Below, in pieces: positions 60,059-62,152 of a stretch of 62,152 nucleotides of DNA. This DNA comes from JALHST01 sp038316335 (GTDB lineage Bacteria; Bacteroidota; Bacteroidia; Flavobacteriales; Flavobacteriaceae): positions 1 through 62,152 of the forward strand of contig JBBQAM010000021.1 in the NCBI GenBank assembly GCA_038316335.1, written 5' to 3'. Numbering within the stretch: position 1 is the first letter of the stretch; each line of letters starts with the position of its first letter. The notes below the pieces were generated by a model. The model searched no databases, was not told the DNA's origin, and saw only the letters and a program-made list of their open reading frames with translations. A program made the position numbers and the translations under genes.

Positions 60059-60513
60059 TATTTAAAGTCTTTAAGGTTTATGACAGTAGGTTTTTGTGCT
60101 TCTTGGCCGTGAGTAGGTCCCACATATACTTTAAGGTTCCTGAAAAGATCGGCACCCAATTTATTTTTAGGCAACATACCTTTTACGGCTTTCTCAACAA
60201 TACGGCCGGGATTTTTTTGCAGCAGTTCAGTAGCCGAAGTTGACCGCTGACCTCCTGGATATCCAGTATACCGTAGGTAGGTCTTTGATTCCCATTTGTT
60301 CCCTGACAAGTGTATTTTTTCAGCATTGATAACAACTACATTATCACCGCAATCTACATGTGGTGTAAAGTTGGGTTTGTGTTTTCCTCTTAGCATTTTA
60401 GCTACCTTGGAAGCAAGGCGGCCCAAAGTCTCACCTTCTGCATCTACCAACAACCACTGTTTGTCAACGGTTTTTCTGTTGGCCGAAATCGTCTTATAAC
60501 TCAATGTGTCCAC
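60058..60513 (-). CDS. rplM: Ribosomal protein L13
   Basis: The 151-residue protein (GTG 60513, giving the family-typical VDTLSYKTISANRKTVDKQW) has the L13 motifs LLVDAEGETLGRLASKVAKMLRGKHKPNF, DCGDNVVVINAEKIHLSGNKWE and GPTHGQEAQKPTV. An alternative TTG start ten codons upstream is less likely. Its mRNA runs on into rpsI by a stop/start overlap. Confidence 0.95.
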   Translation of the reverse strand: MDTLSYKTISANRKTVDKQWLLVDAEGETLGRLASKVAKMLRGKHKPNFTPHVDCGDNVVVINAEKIHLSGNKWESKTYLRYTGYPGGQRSTSATELLQKNPGRIVEKAVKGMLPKNKLGADLFRNLKVYVGPTHGQEAQKPTVINLKDFK

Positions 60514-60770
60514 ACTACTGATTTTATTGATTAAACACTTCAATCCCGTTAATCGGGCTGCAAATGTACACTAATTTGAATTAAATACAAATGCTTGTTT
60601 CTGATTATTTTTTGAATTTACTACTTCCATGAACGGTCATTTGTGAATAGTTATGGAGGCCTTGTTCTCTTAATAGGTCTTTTCATGTTAAATAAATCTT
60701 AAAGACTCGATTCAAGTGTAACGATATCGACAATCGGCTGTCTTTAATTCACATCAATCGAAAAAATCAC

Positions 60771-62152
60771 ATGAGGAAGAGCCTTCTCGCCATTTGCTTC
60801 TTTTGCTATTCCCTAAATTTAACGTTTGCCCAGGATTCGACAGCAGTTTTGCCGAAACGTATTTATGTCACCCAGGCATTGGGATCCGACGAAACTCCTA
60901 TAATTGACGGACTTTTGAATGACCCAGCCTGGAATAAGGTCGAATGGGGGAACGATTTTGTCGAACAACGGCCCGATGAAAATACGCCGCCTGACTACCA
61001 GACGAAATTTAAAATACTTTATGACCAAAAATCACTGTACATCGCCGTTCGTTGCTTTGATGCCGAACCCGATAAGATTGTGAAACGTTTAACACGAAGG
61101 GATGGCTTCGATGGCGATTGGATCGGTTTTTTTATCGATAGCTACCACGACAAACGAACGGCATTCGGATTTTTGGTCACTGCGGCCGGGGTCAAGGCCG
61201 ACGTCTTTGACTCGAATAATGGGGGAAATGAAGACGAGAGTTGGAACCCCATTTGGTATACCAAGGTCAATAGTGATGCCGAAGGCTGGACTGCGGAGAT
61301 GCGAATCCCACTAAGTCAGTTGAAATTTGGGAAGTCTGATAATCAAATATGGGGGCTTGAGGTCATGCGACGCCTATTCAGGGAAGAGGAGCGATCTGTA
61401 TGGCAGCGCTTGCCGGCCGATACACCTGGCTTTGTGAGTGAATTCGGGGAACTGCATGGGCTCCGAAATATCGAGCCCCAAAAACAATTGGAAATACAAC
61501 CCTATACCGTGGCCAAACTCGAATCGTATGAGGCAGAGGCCGGAAATCCATTTAGGGACGGAAAAAATAGTAAGATTACAGGAGGCCTCGACGCCAAACT
61601 CGGGATAACCAATGATCTTACTCTTGATTTAACGATAAATCCTGATTTTGGCCAGGTGGAAGCTGATCCCTCGGCCATCGCTTTAGATGGGTTTCAGATT
61701 TTCTTTGAGGAAAGAAGGCCCTTTTTTGTTGAGAACAAGAATATTTTCGACTATCGTATTTCTAACTCCGAAGCAGGGAATACCTTTGGTTCCGATAATG
61801 TATTCTATTCCCGTCGCATCGGTCGCAGTCCGCAGGGCTATCCCGATACCACCGATGGCGAATTTGTGGACCAACCACAAAATACCCCCATCTTGGGAGC
61901 GGCTAAATTTAGTGGCAAAACGGCCGATGGCTGGTCGATCGGGGTCTTGGAAAGTGTTACCCAGAAGATGTTCGCTACCATTGATTCTAAGGGCAGCCGG
62001 CGGGATGAAGTCGTTGAGCCTTTGACGAACTATTTTGTGGGAAGGGTGCAGAAAGATTTTAATGATAAAAACACGTATGTCGGGGGCATCTTTACGGCCA
62101 CCAACCGGGATGAACTTTCTCCTGGGATTGATTTTCTGCACAAGAAGGCCTA
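60771..62152 (+). CDS. DUF5916 carbohydrate-binding-like outer-membrane protein, 5' part (runs off right edge)
   Basis: From ATG 60771 an open frame continues without a stop to the window end (460 codons). It has a signal peptide (MRKSLLAICFFCYSLNLTFAQ), a CBM9-like domain (PIIDGLLNDPAWNKVEW, DGDWIGFFIDSYHDKRTAF, AADVFDSNNG-like KADVFDSNNG, EGWTAEMRIPLSQLKF) and the start of the DUF5916 barrel region (NDLTLDLTINPDFGQVEADP, FFEERRPFFVENKNIF). These large outer-membrane proteins are common in Bacteroidota; the role is unknown. The C-terminal half is outside the window. Confidence 0.88.
   Translation, partial: MRKSLLAICFFCYSLNLTFAQDSTAVLPKRIYVTQALGSDETPIIDGLLNDPAWNKVEWGNDFVEQRPDENTPPDYQTKFKILYDQKSLYIAVRCFDAEPDKIVKRLTRRDGFDGDWIGFFIDSYHDKRTAFGFLVTAAGVKADVFDSNNGGNEDESWNPIWYTKVNSDAEGWTAEMRIPLSQLKFGKSDNQIWGLEVMRRLFREEERSVWQRLPADTPGFVSEFGELHGLRNIEPQKQLEIQPYTVAKLESYEAEAGNPFRDGKNSKITGGLDAKLGITNDLTLDLTINPDFGQVEADPSAIALDGFQIFFEERRPFFVENKNIFDYRISNSEAGNTFGSDNVFYSRRIGRSPQGYPDTTDGEFVDQPQNTPILGAAKFSGKTADGWSIGVLESVTQKMFATIDSKGSRRDEVVEPLTNYFVGRVQKDFNDKNTYVGGIFTATNRDELSPGIDFLHKKA

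Noticed and set aside
60543..60562. Short CCCG/CGGG hairpin upstream of rplM as a possible ribosomal leader
   Set aside because: The stem is only four base pairs and no known L13 leader pattern can be matched by eye.
61683..62141. Minus-strand frame of 152 codons near the right edge
   Set aside because: It is antisense to the DUF5916 gene, whose signal peptide and domain motifs are clear.
1..62152. CRISPR arrays, rRNA genes, insertion sequences
   Set aside because: No regularly spaced direct repeats, no rRNA-like sequence and no transposase frames were found on reading both strands.

Overview
The window reads as chromosome of a marine-type Flavobacteriaceae bacterium (Bacteroidota). Supporting signs are TAnnTTTG promoter boxes, A-rich ribosome-binding regions, Bacteroidota-specific families (Lacal_2735, PorT-like, DUF5916, DUF4202, DUF2452) and family-typical gene order (rplM-rpsI-rpsB-tsf; sucA-sucB; exbB-exbD-exbD-porT). 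Genus is not decidable by eye; the Maribacter/Zobellia neighbourhood is an inference.

Left edge (1-0.5 kb): the 5' end of a tyrosine integrase faces left. Beside it is an isolated 3' fragment of a tRNA-Leu(UAG) gene with its terminator. This is the attachment-site end of an integrated element that lies outside the window to the left.

0.5-9.2 kb, an AT-rich light-response island: a nine-gene tandem set (2107-7359) encodes a permuted photolyase/cryptochrome-like flavoprotein, a flavin reductase, a DPRP-type photolyase lacking the iron-sulfur ligands, DUF2452, TIGR03643, DUF2256, Lacal_2735 and CIA30 proteins. A glutathione peroxidase/membrane-protein pair faces it. At the edges lie three decayed genes: a microbial rhodopsin C-terminus, a short-chain dehydrogenase and an FAD amine-oxidase-like protein. 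The photolyase operon and the decayed dehydrogenase operon share an inverted repeat, TGTTTA-N18-TAAACA, each time just upstream of a -7 box. This regulon-like arrangement is the best candidate for a little-described system here.

9.2-26.5 kb, a stress-type region: glycerate kinase, then small stress families (DUF892, CsbD, DUF1328, lmo0937-like, SYLF, ferritin), an AraC regulator, an AraC/receiver/histidine-kinase operon, a second orphan receiver, a nitroreductase, an AI-2E-type transporter and an AsmA/DUF748-like protein. DUF892 and CsbD share a near-identical 23-bp upstream element.

26.9-36.7 kb, metabolism and envelope: Tat-exported sugar isomerase-like protein, DUF4202 plus siroheme synthase, sugar porter, Kdo transferase divergent from a DegT aminotransferase, GalE and an outer-membrane barrel.

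36.9-62.1 kb, core genes: sucA-sucB, retropepsin-like protease, TatD, asparaginase, tRNA-Ser(GGA), ExbB/ExbD energising operon with a PorT-like barrel, rpoN, asnS, an RND/MMPL exporter, frr and pyrH, an inserted M61 peptidase plus membrane protein/XRE pair, then tsf, rpsB (with a fused helix-hairpin-helix tail), rpsI and rplM, and the start of a DUF5916 outer-membrane protein that runs off the right edge.
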